A stretch of 60,238 nt of DNA from Rhodobacterales bacterium 56_14_T64 (GCA_002162795.1 MAAY01000106.1:1-60238), one strand, 5' to 3'. Counted from the stretch's first letter, positions 1 through 8,436 are shown. Numbers and translations: made by a program. Notes: generated by a model from the sequence alone, not told the origin.

Positions 1-46
1 GCAGGATCGCCAGAATTTGGGGTTCACTATATCTCGTCTTCTTCAT
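1..46 (-). mobile_element. IS3-family transposase OrfA, N-terminal fragment (cut by window edge)
   Basis: Read on the minus strand, an ATG at 46 follows a GAGGAG ribosome site and opens MKKTRYSEPQILAIL before the window ends. This is the typical beginning of the small helix-turn-helix protein (OrfA) of IS3-family elements of the IS407 type, which usually start MKKxRF/YxxxQIxxIL. The GC-rich stretch at about 90-115 with mirrored ATCCCC and GGGGAT is where the terminal inverted repeat of the element might lie, but I cannot place its exact end. Only 15 codons are visible, so the family call rests on this short motif and the good ribosome site. Confidence 0.6.
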
Positions 47-230
47 CAAAATCTCCTCAGTCATTCTTGCCGAGAAAATTCTACTTTCGCATCCCCTTAG
101 TTCCGGGGGGGATTACCCACCGACCAATGTGGGTTTTCTGATCAAATCAAGCCCGGGGGCACCATTGGCCCCAGAACGAATTGCCTTCGCGCAATCTCCC
201 GCTACCTCAAAAACCAGAAAGACCGGCCAA

Positions 231-266
231 CAGACCCCGGCCGACATCCAGACCCCGGCCGACATC
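231..266. repeat. Exact 18-bp tandem duplication
   Basis: The 18 bases CAGACCCCGGCCGACATC occur twice back to back (231-248 and 249-266), ending 28 bases before the start codon of the coiled-coil gene. It may be a chance slippage duplication or may lie in that gene's leader; no function can be read from it. Confidence 0.8.
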
Positions 267-294
267 ACATGGCATCGCAACCAAAGGTGATACA

Positions 295-831
295 ATGCCC
301 GACGAACTTCAAACGCTCGAACGCAAAGTCCAGAACCTCGAGAAATCTCTTGTGGCCAAGCTGCAGACCAACAAGCAAGAAGACGCAAAACGCGCGGCCC
401 AGATCGTAAGTCAGGCGGATCAATCTGCCCAAAACGTGCAAACCCTGGTGAAGAAATTCAACGAGATCGACAGCCATCTAAAAACCAACGACAACCAGAT
501 CAAAGCCAATACCAATGACACCGAAGGCAATCGTCAGGCGCTGATCCGCGCCAAAAAATATGTCGATACCGAGGTCAAAGGCATGTCCACGCAGATCAAG
601 ACCACCGCCGCCGAGGCAGAGGAAAACCGGCTGGCCCTGATGCGGGCCAGAAAATACGTCGACGATCACGACAGCACGTTGGAAAAGAAGATCACCGAGC
701 TCAAGAAAATCATCTCGGACATGGAAACTAGGCACGTCAAACTGGTCGATACCCAGATCAAGAACTATGACAAACTGATCCGCAAAGTCATCTCGCAAGA
801 GATCGCCAAAGTTGCCAAGGGAAAACGCTAA
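295..831 (+). CDS. Coiled-coil protein with an internal repeat, unknown function
   Basis: A 178-residue hydrophilic protein that is almost wholly helical and rich in Lys, Gln, Glu and Asn, with no membrane segment or signal peptide. The open frame extends upstream to 181, but the ATG at 295 is preceded by AAGGTGA at good spacing, and the upstream part is low-complexity Pro/Arg, so 295 is chosen. A motif occurs twice: NRQALIRAKKYVDTE near residue 80 and NRLALMRARKYVDDH near residue 112. The heptad-like pattern suggests a coiled coil, perhaps a scaffold or structural protein. I do not recognise a named family. It sits between an IS3 fragment and a convergent acyl-CoA dehydrogenase gene, so it may belong to the accessory genome. 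Confidence 0.7.
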   Translation: MPDELQTLERKVQNLEKSLVAKLQTNKQEDAKRAAQIVSQADQSAQNVQTLVKKFNEIDSHLKTNDNQIKANTNDTEGNRQALIRAKKYVDTEVKGMSTQIKTTAAEAEENRLALMRARKYVDDHDSTLEKKITELKKIISDMETRHVKLVDTQIKNYDKLIRKVISQEIAKVAKGKR

Positions 832-928
832 GAAGACACTGGTGTCACTCGGCCATCACTTGGTCCAGCCAGTCGCCCCTGCCCCGGTTCAAAGCCAAAC
901 CCACTCAGACCGAGGCAAGGACGATACT

Positions 929-2164
929 CTACATTTTTTCCTGAGTGTATTTCTTCAGTTCAACCCGCGCCACTTGCCGACGGTGCACCGCATCCGGGCC
1001 ATCGGCAAGACGTAGCGTGCGCACATGGGTCCAGGCCTGTGCCAGCGGCGTATCTTGCGAAATCCCCTGACCGCCAAACATCTGCACCGCCTCGTCGATC
1101 ACCTTCAGCGCCACGCGTGGGGCCACCACCTTGATCTGGGAAATCCAAGGCGCGGCTGCGCGGGCATCTCCCTGATCCATGTACCAGGCCGCCTTTAGGC
1201 ACAGCAGCCGCGCCATCTCGATCTCCATCCGGCACTCGGCGATGATATCGTAATTGGCCCCCAGCTGCGCCAGCTTCTTGCCAAAAGCCTCGCGCTGCAG
1301 CGAGCGGCGACACATCTGCTCCAGTGCTATTTCAGCCTGACCAATCGCGCGCATACAGTGATGGATGCGTCCCGGCCCCAGGCGGCCTTGGGCAATCTCG
1401 AAGCCGCGCCCTTCACCCAACAAAAGACTTTCGGCAGGCACCCGGACATTAGTAAACCGGAGATGCATATGCCCATGCGGTGCATCATCATGGCCGTAGA
1501 CCTGCATCGGTCGCAGCACCTCGATACCGGGCGTATCGGCTGCAACAACAACCATTGACTGGCGCTGGTGCTTGGGCATTTCCTCACCGGCTGTCTTGAC
1601 CATCACGATATAGACCTTGCAGCGCGGATCGCCCGCGCCACTAGCCCACCATTTCTCGCCATTCAGCACATAGTCGTCACCGTCGCGCACACAGGACATC
1701 GAGACATTGGTGGCATCCGAGCTGGCCACATCCGGCTCGGTCATCAAATAGGCCGAGCGGATCTCACCAGCCAATAGTGGCTGCAGCCATTGCTGCTTCA
1801 TCGCTTCCGAGCCATAACGCTCGAACACTTCCATATTGCCAGTATCTGGCGCCGCGCAGTTGAACACCTCGGCCCCCAGCGGCGTCTTGCCCATCTGTTC
1901 GGCAAAATAAGCGTATTCCACGGTGCTCAGGCCAATGCCCCTGTCACTGTCGGTCAGCCAGAAGTTCCACAGACCGGCGGCCTTAGCCTTGGCCTTCAAC
2001 CCTTCCAGAATCTCAGCCTGACGCGTGGTATAGGTCCAGCGATCCCCCTTGGCGATCTCGCCGTGATACTCATCTTCCAGCGGCATCACCTCGTCCCGGA
2101 TCATCTCGACGACCCGATCCAACAATGCCCGGGTTTCATCCCGCATGCCAAAATTCATATCCAT
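929..2164 (-). CDS. Acyl-CoA dehydrogenase (ACAD10/11-like)
   Basis: A 411-residue FAD-dependent acyl-CoA dehydrogenase, which would introduce an alpha,beta double bond into an acyl-CoA and pass electrons to ETF. Visible family segments are YLMTEPDVASSDATN in the flavin/substrate part, NGEKWWASGAG, the REAFGKKL helix, and QMFGGQGISQDTPLAQ near the C-terminus. The FGGQGISQDTPLA segment resembles the ACAD10/11 group more than short-chain SCAD. The frame is open to 2236, but the ATG at 2164 has GGGAGG nine bases upstream and begins MDMNFGM, so I use that start. It lies downstream of the gcvH terminator on the same strand and is probably transcribed separately. The substrate cannot be told from sequence. 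Confidence 0.9.
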   Translation of the reverse strand: MDMNFGMRDETRALLDRVVEMIRDEVMPLEDEYHGEIAKGDRWTYTTRQAEILEGLKAKAKAAGLWNFWLTDSDRGIGLSTVEYAYFAEQMGKTPLGAEVFNCAAPDTGNMEVFERYGSEAMKQQWLQPLLAGEIRSAYLMTEPDVASSDATNVSMSCVRDGDDYVLNGEKWWASGAGDPRCKVYIVMVKTAGEEMPKHQRQSMVVVAADTPGIEVLRPMQVYGHDDAPHGHMHLRFTNVRVPAESLLLGEGRGFEIAQGRLGPGRIHHCMRAIGQAEIALEQMCRRSLQREAFGKKLAQLGANYDIIAECRMEIEMARLLCLKAAWYMDQGDARAAAPWISQIKVVAPRVALKVIDEAVQMFGGQGISQDTPLAQAWTHVRTLRLADGPDAVHRRQVARVELKKYTQEKM

Positions 2165-2346
2165 CAGCCTGTGCCTCCCAACATTCGCCATATGCGTGCC
2201 AAGAGCATGTCCCACCCGCTGCACACTGTCCACCAAAGTGACGAAACGTAACGTTCAGGAGCCAGAGTAAAACCCTCTCACCAAAGCCTTCTTCTTGTTT
2301 CAAATACCTTCGCCGAAGGCCCGCCCCTTTGCCTGCAAACGGGCAC

Positions 2347-2375
2347 AAAAAAGAGGCGGACCCAAGGCCCGCCTC
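2347..2375 (-). terminator. Intrinsic terminator after gcvH
   Basis: On the minus strand a stem GAGGCGGGCC / GGTCCGCCTC (one G-T pair) with a three-base loop is followed directly by six T residues. It begins 33 bases after the gcvH stop codon. This is a textbook rho-independent terminator and marks the end of the Rieske-GS-GcvH operon. Confidence 0.88.
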
Positions 2376-2407
2376 AATCTTCTAAATCAAACCGGTTTTA
2401 CAGGCTC

Positions 2408-2767
2408 TCAGCCAATGAATTTCTGATACTCAGCTTCATCCATATAGTCATCCATCACCGACAGATCCGAGGCTTTGATCTTGAAGAACCAAGCGCCACC
2501 CTGCGCGTCTTCATTGACCAGACTCGGCGTATTCGCCAGCGGATCGTTAACCTCGACAATCTCGCCGTCCAGTGGAGAGAGGATATCTGAGGCCGCCTTG
2601 ACAGACTCGATCACCACAACCTCTTCATCCTTGGTCACTTCCATCCCTGCCTCGGGCAGTTCAATGAACACAACATCACCCAATTGCTCGGCAGCATGCG
2701 AGGTAATGCCAACCACAATCAGATCGCCTTCGGGCAGCAGCCATTCATGTTCTTCGGTAAATTTCAT
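2408..2767 (-). CDS. gcvH: Glycine cleavage system H protein-like lipoyl carrier
   Basis: A 119-residue protein of normal GcvH length. The lipoyl-lysine motif VIESVKAASDI is intact with the modified lysine at residue 57, and the N-terminus KFTEEHEW is typical. In the glycine cleavage system, H carries the aminomethyl group on lipoyl-lysine between P, T and L proteins. The frame opens at 2836, but the ATG at 2767 has AAGGA upstream and matches the family start. No gcvT or gcvP is near; the upstream genes encode a glutamine-synthetase-like ligase and a Rieske oxygenase. It is therefore either a stray housekeeping H protein or a dedicated carrier for the pathway of this operon. Confidence 0.92.
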   Translation of the reverse strand: MKFTEEHEWLLPEGDLIVVGITSHAAEQLGDVVFIELPEAGMEVTKDEEVVVIESVKAASDILSPLDGEIVEVNDPLANTPSLVNEDAQGGAWFFKIKASDLSVMDDYMDEAEYQKFIG

Positions 2768-2870
2768 CTTCAGTTTCCTTTTGACCCAAGGATTATACGT
2801 TGCGCTTAGGCTATCAATCGCGCCTTGCCCGTTCAAGCCTCAAACGCCCAGACTGCAGCGCTGAAAATGG

Positions 2871-4325
2871 TCAATACAGGTTGAAATACTCTGCCTGTTC
2901 CCATTCGCTGACGGTGTTCAGATAGCGATCCCACTCAAACCGTTTCAGGTGCAGCAGATAGTCGACAAAATCCTCGCCCAGCATACGGCGAAACAGTGGT
3001 GACGCCTCAAACGCCTGCAATGCATCCCCCAATGAACGCGGCAGTTGCACAGCGTCGCCGTCATATGGCGACAAAGTCGGAGCGGGTGCGACGCGACCCG
3101 TGGCGATCCCCTCGCCCCCGGCGATCAACTGCGCTGCCAGCGCATAATAGGGGTTAGCGGAACTGTCCGGTGCCCGGTTCTCCACCCGGCTGGCGCTGTC
3201 GCCCTCCTGCAACAAGGCGCGCAGCATGGCGCCTCGGTTGTCCTCGCCCCACTGGATGCGGTTCGGGGCCAGCTGGAATGGCAGATACCGTTTATAGCTG
3301 TTCACGCTGGGCGCAATCAGTACCGAAGATGCAGCCGCATGCTTCAACAACCCGGCGATCCAGCCACTGGCCTGCGGCGTCAAGCCACCGCCTTCATCCG
3401 GCATCAGCAAATTGCGACCCGTGTTCAGGTCCAACAGCGACTGATGGATATGCCAGCCATTGGCGCAGGTGTTCTCGAGCCGGGGTTTAGCCATAAAACT
3501 GGCGTGCAGCCCCTGCGCCGCGCAGACCTGTTTGACCATGGTGCGAAACATCACCATGGCATCGGCTTGGGTCATTGGGTCGGCAGGGTCAAAGGTAAAT
3601 TCAACCTGACTGGGACCCATTTCCACCTCGACCGAGCGCACAGCCAGTCCCAGCCCCTGCGCATTGCGCCGCAGAGTGTCCAGGATCGCTTCCATCTCAC
3701 CATATCGGGTTTCGGTCAGGTACTGATAGCCCTGCGCCAGATTGCGGGTTTCCACTGGTGCCCCCGGCATACCCGACTGCCCGTGGTTTGTGGCGTTATC
3801 AGTGCGCTCAAAAATGTGGAATTCGACTTCCAGGCCAATGACGGCCGCCATCCCCTGATCTTCCAGACGATCCATTGCGCTGCGCAGCACATGGCGCGCA
3901 CTGAACGGGATCGCAGAGCCATCGCGAAACACCACATCGCAAAAGATCCAAGCCGAGTGCGGCGACCAGGGCAACACTCGAAAGGTCTCGGGGCACGGCA
4001 CCAGCAGCACATCACCCGCCCCCCGCATCGGTCCAGCCTGATTGCCACTATCGCGCGACCAGACATCAAATGCGGTGCGGTGCGAGGTATCCTTTAGCAA
4101 CAATGTCGAGGGCACAGCCATGCCGCCGTCAAACACCGAAGCAAATGCGCTGGCGACGATGGTTTTGCCGCGCAAAATGCCGTGTTGATCGACAAACAAC
4201 ACCCGCACGGTCTCGATGTCTTGCGACTGCACCTGCGCCACCAGCTCTGCGGCCTTGGCACAGTCATCAGGCGACAATAGCCCTTTTTGGGCCAGTTTCC
4301 CGGCCTTGAATGTCTCACGCATCAT
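2871..4325 (-). CDS. Glutamine synthetase family protein (gamma-glutamylamide ligase-like)
   Basis: A 484-residue member of the glutamine synthetase superfamily. The N-terminal beta-grasp part contains VRVLFVDQHGILRGK. The catalytic domain shows VIGLEVEFHIF, VEVEMGPSQVEFTF, the NGWHIHQSL histidine segment, NRIQWGEDNRGAMLRA and SRVENRAPDSSANPYYA. These are the metal, ATP and glutamate segments of the family. Length and sequence resemble PuuA-like and other gamma-glutamyl-amine ligases rather than assimilatory GlnA; I do not see the GlnA-type C-terminal adenylylation region. It lies 22 bases downstream of the Rieske oxygenase and upstream of gcvH. In established systems for anilines and alkylamines, GS-like enzymes glutamylate an amine before oxidation, so an amine substrate is likely here. 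Confidence 0.88.
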   Translation of the reverse strand: MMRETFKAGKLAQKGLLSPDDCAKAAELVAQVQSQDIETVRVLFVDQHGILRGKTIVASAFASVFDGGMAVPSTLLLKDTSHRTAFDVWSRDSGNQAGPMRGAGDVLLVPCPETFRVLPWSPHSAWIFCDVVFRDGSAIPFSARHVLRSAMDRLEDQGMAAVIGLEVEFHIFERTDNATNHGQSGMPGAPVETRNLAQGYQYLTETRYGEMEAILDTLRRNAQGLGLAVRSVEVEMGPSQVEFTFDPADPMTQADAMVMFRTMVKQVCAAQGLHASFMAKPRLENTCANGWHIHQSLLDLNTGRNLLMPDEGGGLTPQASGWIAGLLKHAAASSVLIAPSVNSYKRYLPFQLAPNRIQWGEDNRGAMLRALLQEGDSASRVENRAPDSSANPYYALAAQLIAGGEGIATGRVAPAPTLSPYDGDAVQLPRSLGDALQAFEASPLFRRMLGEDFVDYLLHLKRFEWDRYLNTVSEWEQAEYFNLY

Positions 4326-4347
4326 GCGCTCCTAGCGGTAGGTGACT

Positions 4348-5664
4348 TTAGATGCTGGCATCCCAAGGGCAAGCGCTGCGGCGTGCTTGGTCTGACTCGC
4401 CCGTGGCCTTGCTCCAGTCACCATCTTTGGCAATGGCATCGTTGGACACTGGGCCAAACAGGGTGGTCAGGTCCAGAGCATTTCGCATCGGCAAGTCATC
4501 CTCGCGTCCTTCTTTGACCGCAGCAATGGCCGCACGCAGCATGCGACGATAGCGAATGATCGCTACATCCGTCTTGCCAAGGTGCTCTTGCGTACGATCT
4601 TGAATCGCCCCCATGCTTTCAACGGCCCACTGATCATGCACGTTGATATCCAAACCCATGCCGGTATAGGTCTCGCTCTCTTGCTCACCCGCATCATAGC
4701 CATAGTTGTTCGAGGCATTCTTAAGCGGCGCATAGTCCGGCAGGCTGTGTTCTTGCAGCCTCTGATCCCGCATCCGATCCTTGTCCACCGGCGCGTCATA
4801 GCTGGTAAACATTGAATACCAATAGCAATTTTCATCATCAACAGGCACATGCCACTGAGTGATGGTCATCTCACGCGACATTGGGATACAAATTGCTTCG
4901 GGAAAGATCTGATTGGTCACCCGCACATGGGTCTGCCCGCTGTCGAGATGGCGCAGTGCGGTCAGTTTCAGCCCGTAGTCCGTTTCCTCTACCTGGATCT
5001 CAGGCCGGGGATAATCCCGCAGCAGTTTGGTCATCGGGATTGCGGTATCTGCTGCCGTGTCGCGAAACTGCTTCCCATAGCTGTCAGCCGGGTTTTCATC
5101 TTGCAGGAACCGATGCAGAAACGAAGCATGCGCCGGGTCAATCCCCACTTCCATCGCCTGCAACCAGTTGCATTGCCACAACCCCTTAAAGGCAAAAACA
5201 TGGGTGCCCGGAGCCCGGAAACAGTCGAAGTTGGGAAAGGCTGGCGGCTCGCCCGGGCCCATATAGGCCCAGATGATGCCGTTCTTTTCGACCACCGGGT
5301 AAGACGTCGATTGGACCTTTTCAAACATCCGACTGCCCTCGGGCTCACCTGGTTGTTCAACGCATTGGCCGTTGCGATCAAAATGCCAGCCATGGAACGG
5401 ACAACGCAGCCCGTTGTCCTCAAGCCGACCAAAGCACATGTCCGCACCGCGATGTGGGCAATGACGCCCGATCAGGCCCAACTCGCCAGCGCTGTCACGG
5501 AACAACACCAGTTCCTCGCCCAACAGTTTCACAGGCACCACCGGGCGCCCCTGTTCCAGCTCATCCAACAGTGCCGCAGGTTGCCAATAGCGCCGCAACA
5601 CCTCGCCGGCATCGCTGCCTTTGCCCACACGGGTAAGGCTGTCATTCATCGCTTGGCTGATCAT
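4348..5664 (-). CDS. Rieske non-haem iron oxygenase, alpha subunit
   Basis: A 438-residue ring-hydroxylating-type oxygenase. The Rieske [2Fe-2S] ligands are C69-x-H71 (RHCPHRGADM) and C88-x2-H91 (RCPFHGW). The mononuclear iron site is GIDPAHASFLH with D176, H179 and H184. The layout resembles single-component phthalate-dioxygenase-like alpha subunits. No reductase or ferredoxin gene is adjacent, so electrons must come from elsewhere. It is the first gene of a minus-strand operon with the GS-like ligase and gcvH, and is divergent from an IclR regulator. The substrate is unknown; the context suggests oxidation of a glutamylated amine or an N-demethylation. The first Met may be 5664 or the one at 5649. 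Confidence 0.92.
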   Translation of the reverse strand: MISQAMNDSLTRVGKGSDAGEVLRRYWQPAALLDELEQGRPVVPVKLLGEELVLFRDSAGELGLIGRHCPHRGADMCFGRLEDNGLRCPFHGWHFDRNGQCVEQPGEPEGSRMFEKVQSTSYPVVEKNGIIWAYMGPGEPPAFPNFDCFRAPGTHVFAFKGLWQCNWLQAMEVGIDPAHASFLHRFLQDENPADSYGKQFRDTAADTAIPMTKLLRDYPRPEIQVEETDYGLKLTALRHLDSGQTHVRVTNQIFPEAICIPMSREMTITQWHVPVDDENCYWYSMFTSYDAPVDKDRMRDQRLQEHSLPDYAPLKNASNNYGYDAGEQESETYTGMGLDINVHDQWAVESMGAIQDRTQEHLGKTDVAIIRYRRMLRAAIAAVKEGREDDLPMRNALDLTTLFGPVSNDAIAKDGDWSKATGESDQARRSACPWDASI

Positions 5665-5702
5665 GCTGGCTCCTGTTCGCTGGCTGATCGATTTGCGCGG
5701 GC

Positions 5703-5731
5703 TTGACTTTGTTCAAATGCCGCACTAATTG
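5703..5731 (+). promoter_or_regulatory. Candidate promoter/operator between the Rieske operon and iclR
   Basis: TTGACT at 5703-5708 and TAATTG at 5726-5731 are separated by 17 bases. The -35 region also forms the inverted repeat TTGA-N6-TCAA. This sits in the divergent intergenic region, about 75 bases before the iclR start. Assignment is by pattern only. Confidence 0.35.
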
Positions 5732-5805
5732 ATCTCTATTCGACCAAACTTGCAAAGGACCTGTCAGTCTGTCAAGGCTGCTCGGACCCAAAAAGAGATT
5801 CAGCC

Positions 5806-6582
5806 ATGTCCGCCACCGAACAGGACCGCAACATTTCATCCAGTTTTGCCAAGGGCCTAGAGGTGCTGGCAGTATTTGACGCCGCCACCCCCAGCATGAG
5901 CCTGGCCGAGATTGCCCGGCGAACCGGACAAGACCGTGCCACCGCGCGCCGCGGCGCGTTGACTTTGGTAAAAGCCGGATACCTGCGCCAGGACGGGCGT
6001 ATGTTGTCATTGGCACCAAGGGTGCTCGAGCTGGCCGGAGGTTTCTTGCAAGCGAACCAATTTGGCCTCAGGGTGCAGCCGCTTCTGGATCATCACGCCA
6101 CCAATCTGGGGGCCGCAATCACGCTGGCAATGCTGGATCGTGAGCAGGTCTTGTTGCTGGCGCAATCCACTGTCGGCCATGGTCCGGTGACTTACGGCTT
6201 CACTGCCGGCGCGCGTATCCCCTTGATACACACCAGCTTGGGCCGCATGCTGCTGGCCAGCCTGCCAGCCGATCAGGCCGAGATACTGGTCAACAGCGTC
6301 AAGATTCCCAAATATACCGAACAATCGTTGCAAGACCGCGCAGAGATCCTCGAACGGATTGCCCAGGCCCGCCAGGACGGCTTGGTGATCACCGAAGGCG
6401 AATTTGAATCCGGCATCATTGGCTACGCCGTTGTGGTCTCGCTGCCGGGCGATACACCCGTGGTGGTGGGCAGCTCGGCCCCACGCGGCCTGGGTGCACA
6501 GAAACAGCCCGAAACAATCCTGCAAGAACTCCAGCAATGCGCAGCAGGATTGCGTCAGGCCGGGGTCATCGAAGGGCTGTAA
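5806..6582 (+). CDS. IclR-family transcriptional regulator
   Basis: A 258-residue protein with an N-terminal winged helix (FAKGLEVLAVFDAATPSMSLAEIARRTGQDRATARR, residues about 12-48) and a C-terminal IclR ligand-binding domain, including the segment HTSLGRMLLASLP that is typical of the family. It resembles PcaR/PobR-like IclR proteins that control aromatic degradation. It is divergent from the Rieske-GS-GcvH operon with about 140 bases between starts, so that operon is its most likely target. The ATG at 5806 begins MSATEQDRN; no better start is seen downstream. Confidence 0.9.
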   Translation: MSATEQDRNISSSFAKGLEVLAVFDAATPSMSLAEIARRTGQDRATARRGALTLVKAGYLRQDGRMLSLAPRVLELAGGFLQANQFGLRVQPLLDHHATNLGAAITLAMLDREQVLLLAQSTVGHGPVTYGFTAGARIPLIHTSLGRMLLASLPADQAEILVNSVKIPKYTEQSLQDRAEILERIAQARQDGLVITEGEFESGIIGYAVVVSLPGDTPVVVGSSAPRGLGAQKQPETILQELQQCAAGLRQAGVIEGL

Positions 6583-6598
6583 CCTCTCCCAACGCGCC

Positions 6599-6641
6599 AA
6601 AATTCTTCAAAGAATTTTACTCGGAAAATTCGAATTTTCCG
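6599..6641. terminator. Two AT-rich palindromes between convergent genes
   Basis: Arms AAAATTCTT and AAGAATTTT (6599-6607 and 6610-6618) lie next to a perfect 20-bp palindrome at 6622-6641 whose half is CGGAAAATTC. They sit 17 bases after the iclR stop and before the stop of the convergent small exported protein. A bidirectional terminator is the simplest reading, although there is no clear T-run after the second palindrome. Confidence 0.5.
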
Positions 6642-6699
6642 GAATAGTTTACAAAGGCAGTGACCAAATCCGCTGTACAAAGCGTTGCGCCCTGAAATC

Positions 6700-7047
6700 T
6701 CAGGGCTGCAACACCCAGACTCCATCGGCGTTTTTGCAGCGCCGGGTGTGGATCAGCACCGGCTTGTCCTTGCCGCCCGCCAATGCCTCATGGCGCAGCA
6801 ACACACACTTGCCTTTGACCTCTTGCAGCGTCACCGTCCCCGATGCACCGCTGTCACCATTGGCCCACTTGGCCGAGGCCCCGTTTTTGGGGCTGCCACG
6901 TTCGTACAGGCCAGCAGCATATTGCCCCATCAAGTCAAAATCCTCGCTGCTAAGTCCCGTTTCCGCCAAAATGCGCGACAAAGATTTGGCGTCAGCCGCG
7001 CCGCTCACGGCAATCACAATGGCGCAAGCGCTAAGAAACGTTTTCAT
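6700..7047 (-). CDS. Small exported hypothetical protein
   Basis: A 115-residue protein with a Sec signal peptide (MKTFLSACAIVIAVSGAADA, cleavage after ADA near residue 20). The mature part contains only two cysteines (KGKCVLL and TRRCKNADGVW), probably forming a disulfide in the periplasm. The C-terminal half looks like a small beta-rich domain. I do not recognise the family. It stands alone between the iclR gene and the divergent ureidoglycine aminohydrolase gene. Confidence 0.65.
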   Translation of the reverse strand: MKTFLSACAIVIAVSGAADAKSLSRILAETGLSSEDFDLMGQYAAGLYERGSPKNGASAKWANGDSGASGTVTLQEVKGKCVLLRHEALAGGKDKPVLIHTRRCKNADGVWVLQP

Positions 7048-7234
7048 AAAGAACCCTCAATAATACAATGCCGCATAGGCGGCGCTCCTGCAGCAGTACC
7101 CCCTGGATCCGGATTTGTCCAAAGCCCGCCCGCCGATATTCAAATTTTTACGAAGAAAGCTATTGCGCCAGGCCACCTTTCGGCGCGGCGATGACACTCG
7201 CATAGTTGCGCCAAACACATGGAAAGGATCGCAT

Positions 7235-8056
7235 ATGGCATCGCCCACCTATCACACTCCCCATGGTGGTCACCCAGGGCAGGACCAGCTGCTGACCGAT
7301 CGCGCCATGTTCACCGACGCCTATGCGGTGATCCCCAAAGGCACCATGCGCGATATCGTGACTTCGTTCCTGCCGGGCTGGGATAGCATGCGGATGTGGG
7401 TCATCGCCCGCCCGCTCAGCGGGTTTGCCGAGACTTTTTCACAGTATATCGTCGAGCTGCAGCCGGGCGGTGGCTCAGATGCACCGGAAAGCGATGCAAC
7501 GGCACAGGCCGGTCTGTTTGTCACCCAAGGCACACTGCAGCTAACCGTCGACGGCACGGCCCATACATTAACACCGGGCAGTTTTGTCTATGCCCCCGCA
7601 GGCGCAGACTGGACTATCCGCAACACCAGTGACGAAATTGGCGCATTCCACTGGATCCGCAAACGCTGGCAATCCGCACCGGGCGTGCAAAAGCCCGCAT
7701 CCTTTGTGGTCAACGAGCAGGACATCGCCCCCAACGTGATGCCCGACACAGAGGGCCGCTGGTCCACCACGCGTTTCATGAACCCCGAAGACATGAGCCA
7801 CGACATGCATGTCACCGTAGTCAGTTTTGAACCCGGCGGCGTCATCCCCTTCCTGGAGACCCACGTCATGGAGCACGGGTTGTTCGTGCTCGAAGGCAAA
7901 GCGGTCTACAAGCTGAACCAGGACTGGGTCGAGGTCGAGGCCGGCGATTTCATGTGGTTGCGCGCCTTCTGCCCGCAGGCCTGCTATGCGGGCGGCCCGG
8001 GCCGGTTCCGCTACTTGCTGTACAAAGACGTCAATCGGCACATGCCGTTGGGCTGA
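7235..8056 (+). CDS. allE: (S)-ureidoglycine aminohydrolase
   Basis: A 273-residue bicupin protein. It opens with THGGHPGQ-like sequence (YHTPHGGHPGQDQLL) and YAVIPKGTMRDIVTS, both typical of UGHY/YlbA enzymes, which convert (S)-ureidoglycine to (S)-ureidoglycolate and ammonia using Mn2+. The C-terminal cupin carries the metal-site segment FLETHVMEHGLFVLEG and ends with RYLLYKDVNRH. The frame is open from 7115, but the ATG at 7235 has GGAAAGGA upstream, so it is preferred. It fits the purine-degradation genes that follow; its product is the substrate of the ureidoglycolate lyase encoded at 11209-11694. Confidence 0.9.
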   Translation: MASPTYHTPHGGHPGQDQLLTDRAMFTDAYAVIPKGTMRDIVTSFLPGWDSMRMWVIARPLSGFAETFSQYIVELQPGGGSDAPESDATAQAGLFVTQGTLQLTVDGTAHTLTPGSFVYAPAGADWTIRNTSDEIGAFHWIRKRWQSAPGVQKPASFVVNEQDIAPNVMPDTEGRWSTTRFMNPEDMSHDMHVTVVSFEPGGVIPFLETHVMEHGLFVLEGKAVYKLNQDWVEVEAGDFMWLRAFCPQACYAGGPGRFRYLLYKDVNRHMPLG

Positions 8057-8121
8057 TAGCCATTGCATGTGCCGTAGCCTGCGCTAGGGTTGCGGCATTA
8101 GCATTTAAGCGGAGATTTGTC

Positions 8122-8436
8122 ATGATGAAACAATTGACCCTGGCCACCGCGCTAGGACTGGCTCTGACCCCTCTTGCTCAGGCCAAAGGCGTTGCGGGCA
8201 AGCAGGTTACTGTTTTGGGTCGCAATTGGATCGTGACAGCCGTCGAGGACGTGCCGGGGCGCTACCGTGCCGAGCGATTGAATGTCGAGCTTCTGCCCTT
8301 TCGCCCACCAGCCATGATCGGCTCCCGTCAGGCTGCACGTGCCTTCAAGGCCGCCACCGGATGCAGCGCCAATATCGATACCATGGTGCAGTCAATTGAC
8401 GGGTCTTACTTTGCCCAGATGATCTGCCCAAACTAA
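8122..8436 (+). CDS. Small exported hypothetical protein
   Basis: A 104-residue protein starting at an ATG with GGAGA ten bases upstream. MMKQLTLATALGLALTPLAQA is a clear signal peptide. The mature part has two cysteines (TGCSAN and MICPN at the very end) that could pair. No family recognised. It follows the ureidoglycine aminohydrolase gene by 65 bases on the same strand and could be co-transcribed with it, but no link to purine degradation is evident. Confidence 0.65.
   Translation: MMKQLTLATALGLALTPLAQAKGVAGKQVTVLGRNWIVTAVEDVPGRYRAERLNVELLPFRPPAMIGSRQAARAFKAATGCSANIDTMVQSIDGSYFAQMICPN

Noticed and set aside
4849-5706. 285-residue plus-strand frame
   Set aside because: Antisense to the Rieske oxygenase gene, whose motifs are intact; composition typical of a shadow frame.
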